Of a stretch of DNA of 64,000 nucleotides, positions 63,670 through 64,000 are shown piece by piece. The stretch is from Mesorhizobium kowhaii. GTDB lineage: Bacteria; Pseudomonadota; Alphaproteobacteria; Rhizobiales; Rhizobiaceae. Each line of letters opens with the position of its first letter. The first letter of the stretch is position 1. A program made the position numbers and the translations under genes. The stretch spans positions 62,001 to 126,000 of the forward strand of contig NZ_MZXV01000017.1 of the NCBI RefSeq assembly GCF_003253745.1, written 5' to 3'. Below the pieces are notes generated by a model, which saw only the letters and a program-made list of their open reading frames with translations, had not been told where the DNA came from and did not search any database.

Positions 63670-63916
63670 ACGGCCCTGACCGGCAGGCCGGCAGGGGTGG
63701 CGTCACCGGAAGGCCTGCCGGCATGGCGGCGATCCAACGGAGAGGCCGCGCCCGCGGCCTGCCCGAGAGGCGACCCCTGCCACCCCCAGTTCACGGCCGC
63801 AACGGCTGCGCCGTCCTCCGCTCGCGCTCCGGCCTTCGGTGCGGCCGCGCCCCGGGCGCGGCCGGGGAGCGCTGTCAGGCCGCGAAGGGCGCGGCCAAAA
63901 CCGACGGAGACACGCC

Positions 63917-64000
63917 ATGACCTACGAGCTTCCTTTCGACGACGGCTACGAGCCCCACCACGCCTCCTCGCCGACTGATCGCGTCATCCTCGAACTGCAG
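63917..64000 (+). CDS. probable DUF2493 protein (5' end only)
   Basis: The 28 visible codons begin MTYELPFDDGYEPHHASSPT followed by DRVILELQ. From memory this N terminus belongs to rhizobial plasmid DUF2493 proteins (SMF/DprA-like Rossmann domain at the C terminus). The rest lies beyond the window, so the domain itself cannot be checked. It follows the Toprim gene by 247 GC-rich bases that show no other gene. Confidence 0.5.
   Translation, partial: MTYELPFDDGYEPHHASSPTDRVILELQ

Overview
The window looks like part of a large repABC-type plasmid (or megaplasmid) from a Rhizobiales alphaproteobacterium, most like Mesorhizobium or a close relative. Four things support this: a complete repABC replication and partition cassette with its antisense RNA; rhizobial families such as DUF982, DUF1403, DUF1419, DUF1173, DUF932 and a SyrB-like regulator; uniformly GC-rich coding sequence; and a rhizobial-type propionyl-CoA carboxylase operon. 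No rRNA, tRNA or CRISPR was seen. Everything here is read from sequence by eye, and no database search was run.

Layout. (1) 1-9.0 kb is a propionyl-CoA to succinyl-CoA module on the minus strand: bioY (biotin uptake), pccB, pccA and methylmalonyl-CoA mutase. A ScfR/PccR-type regulator is transcribed divergently. Downstream of the mutase lie decayed acyl-CoA genes: a biotin-carrier tail, an etfB'-'etfA deletion chimera, and a hydroxyisobutyryl-CoA-hydrolase-like gene that runs off the window. (2) 9.4-18.2 kb holds a DoxX-like protein, then a DeoR regulator, a DUF1937 protein, an APC permease (apparently frameshifted near its N terminus), two FAD oxidoreductases and a GlpK-like FGGY kinase. A GACCGAAC motif recurs five times in the non-coding DNA of this block. 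(3) 18.6-22.9 kb is a polar amino-acid ABC transporter operon with a glutamine amidotransferase and a cupin-type Xre regulator.

(4) 22.9-39.9 kb is an accessory and defence-like island. It starts with a Mu-type transposon whose transposase is truncated against a remnant of an scpB gene. Next comes an ABC-three-component (ABC-3C) system with an Mrr-like nuclease effector, then two overlapping HEPN-like genes. A tightly overlapping operon of an M4-like metallopeptidase, a metallo-beta-lactamase-fold hydrolase and a DUF2235 alpha/beta hydrolase follows; I do not recognise it as a named system and regard it as the best candidate for something undescribed. An SF2 helicase and a RES/Xre toxin-antitoxin pair close the island.

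(5) 39.9-64 kb is plasmid backbone. It carries ScpB and DUF1403, a VapBC-like pair, a tyrosine recombinase, repA-repB-repC with a parS-like site and a counter-transcribed RNA, and a cold-shock protein. After these come IS debris, DUF982, DUF932, a large ParB-like protein, DUF1419, the SyrB-like regulator, DUF1173, a giant Strawberry-notch methyltransferase/helicase, a Toprim primase-like protein and the start of a probable DUF2493 gene.

The catabolic genes at the left end depend on biotin, which fits bioY being translationally coupled to pccB. The island sits between metabolic cargo and the replication backbone, at a place marked by transposon debris, which is a usual site for acquired defence genes.
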